Positions 8,169 through 15,743 of a stretch of 56,157 bases of DNA are shown here, piece after piece. The stretch lies in contig DATLAN010000544.1 in NCBI GenBank assembly GCA_035527455.1, forward strand, positions 1 through 56,157. The letters are read 5' to 3'. The DNA is from DATLAN01 sp035527455 (lineage in GTDB: Bacteria; Planctomycetota; Planctomycetia; Pirellulales; Thermoguttaceae). A program made the translations under genes and the position numbers. Each line of letters begins with the position of its first letter. Position 1 is the first letter of the stretch. A model generated the notes under the pieces. The model was not told the DNA's origin, ran no database searches, and saw only the letters and a program-made list of their open reading frames with translations.

Positions 8169-8611
8169 GTTGTTCTCCTGTCGCTGCCCCTTGCTTTGGC
8201 TGATGCTCCTTCCGTACGGGGCAGTTCGTCGAGTTGCTCCCTGACTTCCTGCAGAAGACGATCCGGGTGGACCGGTTTCTCGAGGAACTTTTGCACGGGG
8301 AGCCACGTTTCGTCCGGTTTGAAGTTGAAGGGGTACCTCGCGTGAACCGAGGTGACCATGATGATGGGGACGTCTTTCGTGGCCTCGCGATCGCCGCGAA
8401 GTTCGCGGGAGACGTCGAAACCGTCGCTGTCGGTCGCCATCATGACGTCCAGGATGATGAGGTCGGGCTTCTCTGCCCGGGCTTTCTCCAGGCACTCCCG
8501 GCCATTGCACGCCGTAACGACGTCATAGCCGTTCGTCTCGAGCATGGCTTTGTGCATCTCGATGAAATCAGCGTCATCATCCACAACCAACACTTTCTTC
8601 TTGGTACTCAT
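8165..8611 (-). CDS. Single-domain response regulator
   Basis: This 148-aa receiver has VVDDDADF, the phospho-acceptor in LIILDVMM, VTSVH and the switch Lys in LEKPVHP. The acceptor is followed by ATDSDGFDV, longer than the usual MPxMDG turn. A stretch after strand 4 (RYPFNFKPDETWLP) is also longer than in canonical CheY proteins. The ATG at 8611 overlaps the stop of the hydrogenase-domain kinase as ATGA, with AAGGAGAAAGG upstream inside that gene. It is the likely cognate receiver of that kinase. Confidence 0.87.
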   Translation of the reverse strand: MSTKKKVLVVDDDADFIEMHKAMLETNGYDVVTACNGRECLEKARAEKPDLIILDVMMATDSDGFDVSRELRGDREATKDVPIIMVTSVHARYPFNFKPDETWLPVQKFLEKPVHPDRLLQEVREQLDELPRTEGASAKARGSDRRTT

Positions 8612-10734
8612 GACCTTTCTCCTTTGGGAAATTGCCTCAGGCCGCTGACCGTCACGGCCACACCATCCGATCCAACATGTTCTTGCAGGATGCCTGCTCC
8701 CGAATCGCCTGTTTCCGGCGGGTTTGTGTCGGCGTTCCCTTTTTCATTCTGGTATCCCAGCGGGAGGCGGACGGAAAACGTTGTTCCTTTGCCCTCCTCG
8801 CTCTCGACCGTGACGTCGCCCGAGTGCATTTTCACCACGCCGTAGGCGATGGCCAGGCCGAGGCCGGTGCCTTTGCCCATTTCCTTGGTGGTGAAGAACG
8901 GCGTGAAGAGCCTGGACAAGTTCTCCTTGGGGATTCCACAGCCGTCGTCCGAGACCTCGATCTCCACCGATTCGAGCGAGGGACGGAACCGCGCGGAGAC
9001 GCAAACCGTGCCGCCCGGGGAGACGGCGTCGACTGCGTTCTCGACCAGATTGACCAGCAACTGCCGGATCTGGGTGGCGTCGATCATCATGGTCGGCAAG
9101 TCATCCGGTACGTCGCTGGCCAGGTGAGCGGCAACCTGTTTCGCTCGCGGCGTCGTGATCGAGAGGACTTCCTCGATCAGGGCAGCCATGTCGGTGGGTG
9201 CCTTGGAGACGCGCGACTGCCGGGTGAAGTCGAGCAATCCGCGGACGATGTTCTTGCAGCGAGTCGCCTCGCTGATGATCATCTTCAGATCGCTTCGCCG
9301 GTGGTCGTCATTGCCGAGGTGTTTCAGCAGCGAGTGCGAGAAGAGCAGCACGGTCCCCAAAGGGTTATTGATTTCGTGGGCCACGCCGGCGGACAACTGG
9401 CCGGCCGAGGCCAGTCGCTCCGCTTCGATCAAACGCCGTTGGGCGGAGTTGAGTTCGGCGTAAGACTGCTCGAGGCGCAGGCAGGTTTCCTCGAGTTCCT
9501 CGACCAGATACGGGAGGCACATCGCCGGCTCGGCCAGCCCCTGACAGACGGCGATGGCCTTCTCGCGGCAATTGGGATAGCCGCACGCCCCGCAGTTGAG
9601 TTGATCTTCGGGGGCCAGCTTCTTCATGATGCAGAGGGCCTCGCCGATTTCCTCCTCCGTCGGCTGGCGGAGTTCGAGATTCTGTCGCGTGAAGCCGCGT
9701 CCGAGGTCCAGATTCTCGAATTCGGCCTCCGCCTCGGCAAGGTCCTTCTGCGTGGTGTAGCGGCTCTGCTCGGCTACGTAGTCGGCGATGATCTCCTTCC
9801 GGGTGTAAACGCTCAGGCTGTTGAGCATCTTCGGCCCGCTGATGCAACCGTCGCAGAAAAGCACGTCGAAGAATTGGCCGGCGATCCTGGCGTGAGCCAA
9901 CTCGTCGAGTGCCTGCAGGACGCGGTCCTTGCCTTCGGTGATCACGATGTCGTTCTGGAGGATGTCGGAACTCAGACCGGCCGTTTTCAGCAGCCCCCCC
10001 GAGATCGGAAAGGATCGCCCCACGTGGCAACGCGGGCTGTCGAAACTGCTTTCGGGAATCCGGTCGCAGTGGATCCCGGCGTCGTGGAACAAGTCGGCCA
10101 ACTCGCGAAACGTGAGGACGGCGTCCACGGCGCCGGCCACGCCGGGGTCGAGGATTTCGTTCTTCTTCGCAATGCAGGGTCCGATGAAGACGATGCGCAC
10201 GACCGGTCCGTGCCGTTTGCGGATTGCTCTGGCGACGGCGATCATGGGCGAAACGATGGGGGCCAGGGCCTCGTGGAGCGCAGGGATATACTTCTCGATG
10301 AACGCCACCAATGCCGGACACGAAGTGGTGATGACCTTGCGCCCGGCGCGCTGCGCCTCCTTGAACACGTTGATGTATGCCCGGCTGATCAACTCGGCCC
10401 CGAAAGCAACCTCCCAAACCTGCTCGAAACCGAGCCGGCGCACCGCGGCAACCAGCTTGCCGGGGCGCGTCGGGTGAAACGCGGCGGGGAAAGACGGCGC
10501 GAGGCAGGCGAAAACACGCTCGCCGCCGACCAACATGCCGCGCACGGCCGCGATGCCGTCCTCGATGCTCTTCGCGTTCTGCGCACACACCTTCACGCAA
10601 TTGCCGCAGGCAATGCACCGCTCTTCCACGACCATCGCCTGCCCGTGCTCCACCCTGATCGCCTTCGCCGGACACTCGCGCACGCAGGTGTAGCAGCGTT
10701 TGCACTTTTCCGGAATGGTGGAGACGATGGCCAT
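8608..10734 (-). CDS. Hydrogenase-domain histidine kinase (Fe-S/[FeFe]-hydrogenase-like sensor)
   Basis: This 708-aa soluble sensor has, in order: two [4Fe-4S] motifs (residues 11-54, CKRCYTC and CIACGNC); a hydrogenase-large-subunit-like domain (about 70-320); a CxxCx4Cx16C Fe-S domain (C381, C384, C389, C406); HisKA with H453 in VAHEINNPLG; and HATPase (NLVENAVDAV, GTGLGLAIAYG). The H-cluster motifs are altered. L1 is TTSCPAL with one Cys (C139), L2 is GPCIAKKNE (C187), and L3 is FCDGCISGP (C294, C297, a C-x2-C rather than C-x3-C). It therefore probably senses redox state or H2 rather than turning over H2 quickly. It lies downstream of hydA and is coupled to a response regulator. Confidence 0.92.
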   Translation of the reverse strand: MAIVSTIPEKCKRCYTCVRECPAKAIRVEHGQAMVVEERCIACGNCVKVCAQNAKSIEDGIAAVRGMLVGGERVFACLAPSFPAAFHPTRPGKLVAAVRRLGFEQVWEVAFGAELISRAYINVFKEAQRAGRKVITTSCPALVAFIEKYIPALHEALAPIVSPMIAVARAIRKRHGPVVRIVFIGPCIAKKNEILDPGVAGAVDAVLTFRELADLFHDAGIHCDRIPESSFDSPRCHVGRSFPISGGLLKTAGLSSDILQNDIVITEGKDRVLQALDELAHARIAGQFFDVLFCDGCISGPKMLNSLSVYTRKEIIADYVAEQSRYTTQKDLAEAEAEFENLDLGRGFTRQNLELRQPTEEEIGEALCIMKKLAPEDQLNCGACGYPNCREKAIAVCQGLAEPAMCLPYLVEELEETCLRLEQSYAELNSAQRRLIEAERLASAGQLSAGVAHEINNPLGTVLLFSHSLLKHLGNDDHRRSDLKMIISEATRCKNIVRGLLDFTRQSRVSKAPTDMAALIEEVLSITTPRAKQVAAHLASDVPDDLPTMMIDATQIRQLLVNLVENAVDAVSPGGTVCVSARFRPSLESVEIEVSDDGCGIPKENLSRLFTPFFTTKEMGKGTGLGLAIAYGVVKMHSGDVTVESEEGKGTTFSVRLPLGYQNEKGNADTNPPETGDSGAGILQEHVGSDGVAVTVSGLRQFPKGERS

Positions 10735-10746
10735 GTCACGGTCGTC

Positions 10747-12525
10747 CTATACTCGTTCGCGGGTCTGATACCGCGTGTGCAGCAAATGGTGCGATCGGTC
10801 CCCCAGAGGCTTCCCCAGAAACTCCTCGTAAAGCTGCGTCACCTGCGGGTTCTCGTGCGACTTCCGCATGTCCTTGCTTTGGTCCTCGCGGTAGATCGCC
10901 GCGATCCTGGCCTTGCGGACCTGATCCGTGGTCATCCGCGGCTGGCCCCCCCCGCCGATGCAACCGCCCGGACAGGTCATGATCTCGACGAAATGGTACT
11001 CGGCCTCTCGGGCCTCGATTCGCCGGATGACCTTTCTCGCATTGCCGAGACCGTGAGCTACGGCAACCCGAAGCGTCACACCTTCGAGGAAGGACCACTG
11101 GGGGACCGTGCCGGAGATTTCGAGCGACGCTTCCTTGATCCCCTGGAGCCCGGCAATGGGCTTCACGTGGAGATTTGCGAAGGGCAGCGGTCTGCCGGTA
11201 ACGATCTCGTAAACGGTCCTCAACGCCGCTTCCATCACCCCGCCGGTATTGGCGAAGATGTCGGCGGCCCCCGAGGAAAGGCCCAACGGCGAATCCATGG
11301 CGTCGTCCGGCAAAGAGGCAAAGTCGATACCGGCCTGCTTGATCATTCGGCCGAGTTCGCGGGTGGTCAGCACCACGTCGACGTCGCGGACCCCGCTGTC
11401 GTTCATCTCGGCGCGTTGGGCCTCGAATTTTTTCGCGGTGCAGGGCATGATCGAGACGACGAAAATGTCTTCGGCGCATTTGCCGAGTTTTTTCGCATAG
11501 TAGGTTTTTGCCAGGGCTCCGAACATCTGCTGGGGCGACTTGCAGGTGGAGAGGTTCGGCAGGATGTCGTGGTGGAAGTACTCCGCGGCCTTGATCCAGC
11601 CCGGCGAGCAACTGGTGAACAGGGGCAGGGCCACCGGCTTGCGGTCAACCAAGGCCCTCTTGAGCCGCATCAGCAACTCGGTCCCCTCTTCCAGAATGGT
11701 GAGGTCGGCGGCCACGTTCGTGTCGAAGACCGCGTCGAAACCGAGGCGTCGCAGCGCGGAAACCATCTTGCCCGTGACCAGGGTGCCCGGCGGATAACCG
11801 AAGCACTCCCCGAGCGCAGCGCGGATGGCCGGGGCGGTTTGGACGACCACGTGCTTCTCGGGGGTGTCGAGCGCGGCCCATACTTCGTCAATCTGGTCCT
11901 TTTCGCTGATAGCGCCGACCGGACATACAGCCGCGCACTGTCCGCACTGCACACACGCGACCGTGTCGAGGTCCCCGCAGAAGGCGGGTCCGATCACGGT
12001 TTCGAAGCCCCGGTTCTGCGGGAAGAGCGCCCCGACGCCCTGGGTCTCGTTGCACACGGTCGCGCAGCGGCGGCAGAGGACGCACTTCGAGGTGTCTCGC
12101 ACCAGGGCGGGCGTGCTTTGATCCACGATCTTGCGGCTCTTCTCGCCCGGATACCTGATGTCCCTGATGCCCAGCTCGCGGGCCAGTGCCTGGAGTTCAC
12201 AGTCGTCGTTGCGATCGCAAGTTGGGCAATCGCCGTCATGATCGGACAGGAGAAGCTCGACTACGGTGCGGCGTGCATCGCGGACCCGCCGCGTATTGGT
12301 ACTGATCTGCATCCCCTCCGTTACCGGGGTGACGCAGGACGGCACGAGCGTCCGGGCACCCTGCACCTCGACCAGGCATACCCGGCAGGCGCCGATCGCC
12401 TGAACCCCTTCGAGGTAGCACAAGGTCGGGATTCTCCTTCCCAGCAGCCGGGCAGCCTCGAGGATCGTGGTTCCGGGCGCGACCGAAACGGATTGGCCGT
12501 CGATCATCGCGACAGTGTTGCTCAT
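10747..12525 (-). CDS. hydA: [FeFe]-hydrogenase catalytic subunit HydA (multimeric, NAD-linked type)
   Basis: This 592-aa enzyme catalyses reversible H2 oxidation/proton reduction at an H-cluster. In order, it has: a plant-type [2Fe-2S] site (C36, C47, C50, C64); a His-Cys3 [4Fe-4S] site (H96, C100, C103, C109); two [4Fe-4S] clusters (C148-C158 and C191-C201); the H-cluster motifs TSCSPGW (304-310), MPCTAKKFE (360-368) and EIMTCPGGCIGGGG (514-527); and a small-subunit-like tail (YEEFLGKPLGDRSHHLLHTRY). One of the two adjacent L1 cysteines is Ser. The ATG at 12525 has AAAGGA upstream. With the NuoF and NuoE neighbours it resembles HydABC/Hnd complexes. Confidence 0.96.
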   Translation of the reverse strand: MSNTVAMIDGQSVSVAPGTTILEAARLLGRRIPTLCYLEGVQAIGACRVCLVEVQGARTLVPSCVTPVTEGMQISTNTRRVRDARRTVVELLLSDHDGDCPTCDRNDDCELQALARELGIRDIRYPGEKSRKIVDQSTPALVRDTSKCVLCRRCATVCNETQGVGALFPQNRGFETVIGPAFCGDLDTVACVQCGQCAAVCPVGAISEKDQIDEVWAALDTPEKHVVVQTAPAIRAALGECFGYPPGTLVTGKMVSALRRLGFDAVFDTNVAADLTILEEGTELLMRLKRALVDRKPVALPLFTSCSPGWIKAAEYFHHDILPNLSTCKSPQQMFGALAKTYYAKKLGKCAEDIFVVSIMPCTAKKFEAQRAEMNDSGVRDVDVVLTTRELGRMIKQAGIDFASLPDDAMDSPLGLSSGAADIFANTGGVMEAALRTVYEIVTGRPLPFANLHVKPIAGLQGIKEASLEISGTVPQWSFLEGVTLRVAVAHGLGNARKVIRRIEAREAEYHFVEIMTCPGGCIGGGGQPRMTTDQVRKARIAAIYREDQSKDMRKSHENPQVTQLYEEFLGKPLGDRSHHLLHTRYQTRERV

Positions 12526-12551
12526 TGTCGTTCCTTTCCATTTGGTCGAAG

Positions 12552-13307
12552 TCACGCCGGCGCCGGCGTCTCTTTCACCCTGGCCGCAGCCACCGCAAAA
12601 GCTGGGTGCGTGCCGAAGCGATATTCCATGGCGTGATCGAAAGCACAACGCCGGCAATCGTAGTTGTTCGGACAGAGCTTGCTGTCGACGACGCCCATCA
12701 GCATGTAGCGACACTTCCTCTCCGTCCCGATTCGCTTTCGGAATCGAGCCACGGTTTCGGCCTCCATCTGCATGCGGCCCGTGGGACACACGTACGTACA
12801 CGCTCCACATGCGAGACAGGCGTCGGAGGTGAAGTTGAAGGGGGTGCCGACCTGGCGCGACGTGCCTCGCCCGCTGAAACCGATCGCCTCCGCCCCCACG
12901 ACCTGTTCGCAGGCCCTCACGCATAGACCACACAACACGCAATCTTCGTTCTTCCGCGTGAAGGGGGTGTCGCGGACGCCCCATTCCTCGGCAAGTTCGC
13001 GCACCGCCGGGACATCGGGGCAGCGCGCCAGCAAGAGTTGGAGCAGCAGCGTGCGTCCTTCGACCACGGCCGGCGCGTCGGTTCGCACGACAAGGCCCTC
13101 CTTGACCGGATAGCAGCAGGAGGCCTGGAGGGTAGTCTTCGGGCCGTCGGTGATTTCGACGGTGCAAAGCCGGCACGCGCCGTAGGCGCCAAGGCTCTGG
13201 TGGTCGCACAGCGTGGCGATCGCGATACCGGCGCTTCGCGCGGCGTCGAGCACGGTGGTTTCCGGCTCGACCTCTACCGTTCGGCCGTCGATTCGAAGGC
13301 TGATCAT
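12552..13307 (-). CDS. HoxU/NuoG-N-like ferredoxin subunit with extra C-terminal Cys motif
   Basis: This 251-aa electron-transfer protein has an N-terminal [2Fe-2S] fold (C34, C45, C48, C64) and two [4Fe-4S] motifs (CVLCGLCVRAC at 123-133, CLACGACTYVC at 164-174). The His-Cys3 motif present in HydA is absent. The tail carries four more cysteines (C199, C212, C218, C221) in KCRYMLMGVV...CPNNYDCRRCAFDHAM, a pattern I associate with anaerobe redox and GcvH-linked proteins of unclear function. The ATG at 13307 has AAAAGGAG 8 nt upstream and lies 5 nt after the NuoF stop. It probably wires the diaphorase to HydA or accepts an additional donor. Confidence 0.88.
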   Translation of the reverse strand: MISLRIDGRTVEVEPETTVLDAARSAGIAIATLCDHQSLGAYGACRLCTVEITDGPKTTLQASCCYPVKEGLVVRTDAPAVVEGRTLLLQLLLARCPDVPAVRELAEEWGVRDTPFTRKNEDCVLCGLCVRACEQVVGAEAIGFSGRGTSRQVGTPFNFTSDACLACGACTYVCPTGRMQMEAETVARFRKRIGTERKCRYMLMGVVDSKLCPNNYDCRRCAFDHAMEYRFGTHPAFAVAAARVKETPAPA

Positions 13308-13312
13308 GCGTT

Positions 13313-15202
13313 TCACTCCTTTTCGATTGCGCCTTGCTTGCAGACCTCGTAACACATGCCGCACTTGACGCAGCGGGCCTCGTTGACGACGTGCGCCTCT
13401 TTCTTCTCGCCCGTGATCGCCTGCTGCGGACAGACCTTGACGCACAGCGTGCAACCGTTGCACTTCTCCCGGTCGATCCTGTAGCGAATGAGTTCGCGGC
13501 AGACGCCGGCCGGGCACCGCCCGTCCTGAATATGCGCCTGATACTCGTCTCGGAAATGCCGAATGGTGGAGAGGACGGGGTTCGAGGCGGTGGCGCCGAG
13601 GGCGCAGAGGGCGAATCCCTGCATCATTCGACCGATGGCCTCGAGGGTCTGGATGTCGTCTTCCTCGCCCTTGCCCCGGCAGATGCGCTGGAGAATCTCG
13701 AGCGCCCGATCGATTCCCTCGCGGCATGGCGCGCATTTTCCGCAGGATTCCTCTTTGAGGAACTCCAGGAAGTAGCGCGCGACGTCGACCATGCACGTCT
13801 CTTCGTCCATGACGATCATCCCGCCGGAGCCCATGATGGCGCCGGCCCGGGTCAGGCTCTCGTAATCCACGGGAAGGTCGAGGAGTTCCTCCGGGATGCA
13901 GCCGCCCGACGGCCCGCCGGTCTGAATGGCCTTGAACTTCTTCCCGCCGGGGATCCCGTCGCCTATGTCGTAGACGATCTCGCGCAGCGTGATCCCCATG
14001 GGGACCTCGATCAGTCCCGTGTTGTTGATCTTGCCGACGACGGAGAACACCTTGGTTCCCTTGCTGGTCTCGGTTCCCAACCCGCCATACTCGTCGGCGC
14101 CGTGGGCGAGTATCCAGGGAACGGTGGCCCAGGTCTCGACGTTGTTGATGTTGGTCGGCTTTCCCCAAAGGCCCTTTTCCGCCGGAAAGGGGGGGCGTTG
14201 CCTGGGCTCGCCGGGCCTGCCTTCGATGGACGCGATCAGGGCCGTCTCTTCTCCGCAGACAAAGGCCCCGCCGCCACGGATCAACCGGACGTCGAAGGAG
14301 AAGTCGGTTCCCATGATGTTGCCGCCGAGCAGGCCGCACGCCCAGGCCTGCACAACGGCCTTCTCGAGTTTCTCGATCGCCAACGGGTATTCGTCGCGCA
14401 CATAGATGAATCCCTCACGGGCGCCGATGGCGTAGGCTCCGATGGTCATACCCTCGAGGATCGCAAACGGATCGCCTTCCAGGAGGCTTCTGTCCATGTA
14501 GGCGCCCGGGTCCCCTTCGTCGGCGTTGCACACCACGAATTTCCGGTCCCCGGCGGCCCCTCGGGTGAATCTCCATTTCCTGCCGGTGGGAAACCCGGCC
14601 CCCCCGCGCCCCCGGAGCCCGGAGCGTTCGATTTCCGCAATGATCTCATCGCTGGTTTTGCCGCGGACCGCCTGCCACAGTGCAGAATACCCTCCTGCAG
14701 CGATGTACTCGGCAAGATTCTCCGGATCGATCTGGCCGCACCGGGCGAGCGTGATCTTCTTCTGTTTCTGGTAGAACGGGAGGTCGCAAAGGCGGGGGAT
14801 TCCCTCGATCGTGGCCGGCGGGCTTCCGTTCGAGGATTCGTCCACGGTGGCCAGAGCCCATTGCTTGTTCACGTCGCCGTCGAGAATGCCGGCGACCAGC
14901 TTCCTCGCCTTCTCGCCGGTCATTTCCCTGTAGATCACACGGGGGCGACCCGGATGCCGGACCTCGACGATCGGCTCCATTTCGCAGAAGCCCATGCAGC
15001 CGGTCTTGGCGACGACGGCCTCCGGAGAAGCCTTTCCCAACTCTTCGGCAAGCGCGTCGAAGACCGACTGGGCGCCGCTGGCCAGTCCACAGGTGGCCAT
15101 GCCCACGGTCACCTTCACCACCTCCGGCGAGATGGACCGCAAGCCTTCTTCTTTCCAACGTTTCAGGTCTTCAACGCCTGTTATGGGGCCGGGTGCCTTC
15201 AT
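13313..15202 (-). CDS. hydB: NuoF/HydB-like NADH-binding flavoprotein subunit of the hydrogenase
   Basis: This 629-aa protein has an N-terminal thioredoxin-like [2Fe-2S] segment (MATCGLASGA with C38; TGCMGFCEMEP with C69 and C73). The FMN/NADH-binding NuoF core follows (RSGLRGRGGAGFPTG from about 193, CNADEGDPGAYMDR), then ESCGKCAPCREG for a [4Fe-4S] cluster. Two C-terminal ferredoxin motifs close it (CNGCTLCVKVCP, CVKCGMCYEVC). This order matches HydB of trimeric electron-bifurcating hydrogenases. The ATG at 15202 follows GGAG by 11 nt and gives the family's N-terminus; an upstream ATG in VLNFGEKQD has no ribosome site. Its partners are the 150-aa NuoE upstream and HydA downstream. Confidence 0.93.
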   Translation of the reverse strand: MKAPGPITGVEDLKRWKEEGLRSISPEVVKVTVGMATCGLASGAQSVFDALAEELGKASPEAVVAKTGCMGFCEMEPIVEVRHPGRPRVIYREMTGEKARKLVAGILDGDVNKQWALATVDESSNGSPPATIEGIPRLCDLPFYQKQKKITLARCGQIDPENLAEYIAAGGYSALWQAVRGKTSDEIIAEIERSGLRGRGGAGFPTGRKWRFTRGAAGDRKFVVCNADEGDPGAYMDRSLLEGDPFAILEGMTIGAYAIGAREGFIYVRDEYPLAIEKLEKAVVQAWACGLLGGNIMGTDFSFDVRLIRGGGAFVCGEETALIASIEGRPGEPRQRPPFPAEKGLWGKPTNINNVETWATVPWILAHGADEYGGLGTETSKGTKVFSVVGKINNTGLIEVPMGITLREIVYDIGDGIPGGKKFKAIQTGGPSGGCIPEELLDLPVDYESLTRAGAIMGSGGMIVMDEETCMVDVARYFLEFLKEESCGKCAPCREGIDRALEILQRICRGKGEEDDIQTLEAIGRMMQGFALCALGATASNPVLSTIRHFRDEYQAHIQDGRCPAGVCRELIRYRIDREKCNGCTLCVKVCPQQAITGEKKEAHVVNEARCVKCGMCYEVCKQGAIEKE

Positions 15203-15257
15203 GTCTTGCTTTTCTCCAAAGTTGAGAACCATCCGGACGTCCGAGCGTGCTGCCATC

Positions 15258-15710
15258 CTACTGGAAACGAGCCAGGATGCCGGCGAGCTTGTCCTGGCGA
15301 ACCCTTGCGAACGTTTCATTGCCGACCCTGACAACGGGCCCCAGGCTGCAACAGCCGACACAGCGAACGCTCTCCAGCGTGAATCGCCTGTCCGCCGTGG
15401 TATCGCCGGTCCTGACGGCAAGAAGCTGTTCGAGCCGGTTCGAGACGGTCTGGCCGCCGCGAACGTGGCACGCCGTGCCCAGGCAGACCGATATCAGGTG
15501 GCGCCCGGTCGGGGTAAGCGAAAACGACCGGTAGAAGGTCGCCAGGGCGTACAGCCGAGAAAGCGGAACATCGAGCTTTCGGGAGAGGCGGCTTAACGTC
15601 ATGCGGGGAAGATAGCCTTCCTTCCGCTGCACCTCCTGGAGAATTTCCACCAGGGTCGGTCCGTCGCCGACGTATTCTTCCGAGGGATTGTCAGTTCTGG
15701 GCATGTCCAT
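15258..15710 (-). CDS. hydC: NuoE/HydC-like thioredoxin-fold [2Fe-2S] subunit
   Basis: This 150-aa protein has an N-terminal helical bundle (LVEILQEVQRKEGYLPRMTL, LYALATFYRSFS), then the thioredoxin-like [2Fe-2S] fold with CLGTACHVRGG and CVGCCSLGP supplying the four cluster cysteines. It corresponds to HydC/HndA, which relays electrons near the FMN of NuoF. The ATG at 15710 has AAGGA 7 nt upstream, with a second ATG two codons later. It immediately precedes the HydB-like gene, so the HydC-HydB-(HoxU)-HydA order is preserved. Confidence 0.92.
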   Translation of the reverse strand: MDMPRTDNPSEEYVGDGPTLVEILQEVQRKEGYLPRMTLSRLSRKLDVPLSRLYALATFYRSFSLTPTGRHLISVCLGTACHVRGGQTVSNRLEQLLAVRTGDTTADRRFTLESVRCVGCCSLGPVVRVGNETFARVRQDKLAGILARFQ

Positions 15711-15743
15711 TTACATATCCTTTTGAATCGATACGGCCTGAAG

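Noticed and set aside
8632..12636. Plus-strand open frame of more than 1300 codons
   Set aside because: GC-rich antisense shadow of hydA and the hydrogenase-domain kinase; its translation is a low-diversity His/Arg/Gly/Asp-rich sequence with no domain.
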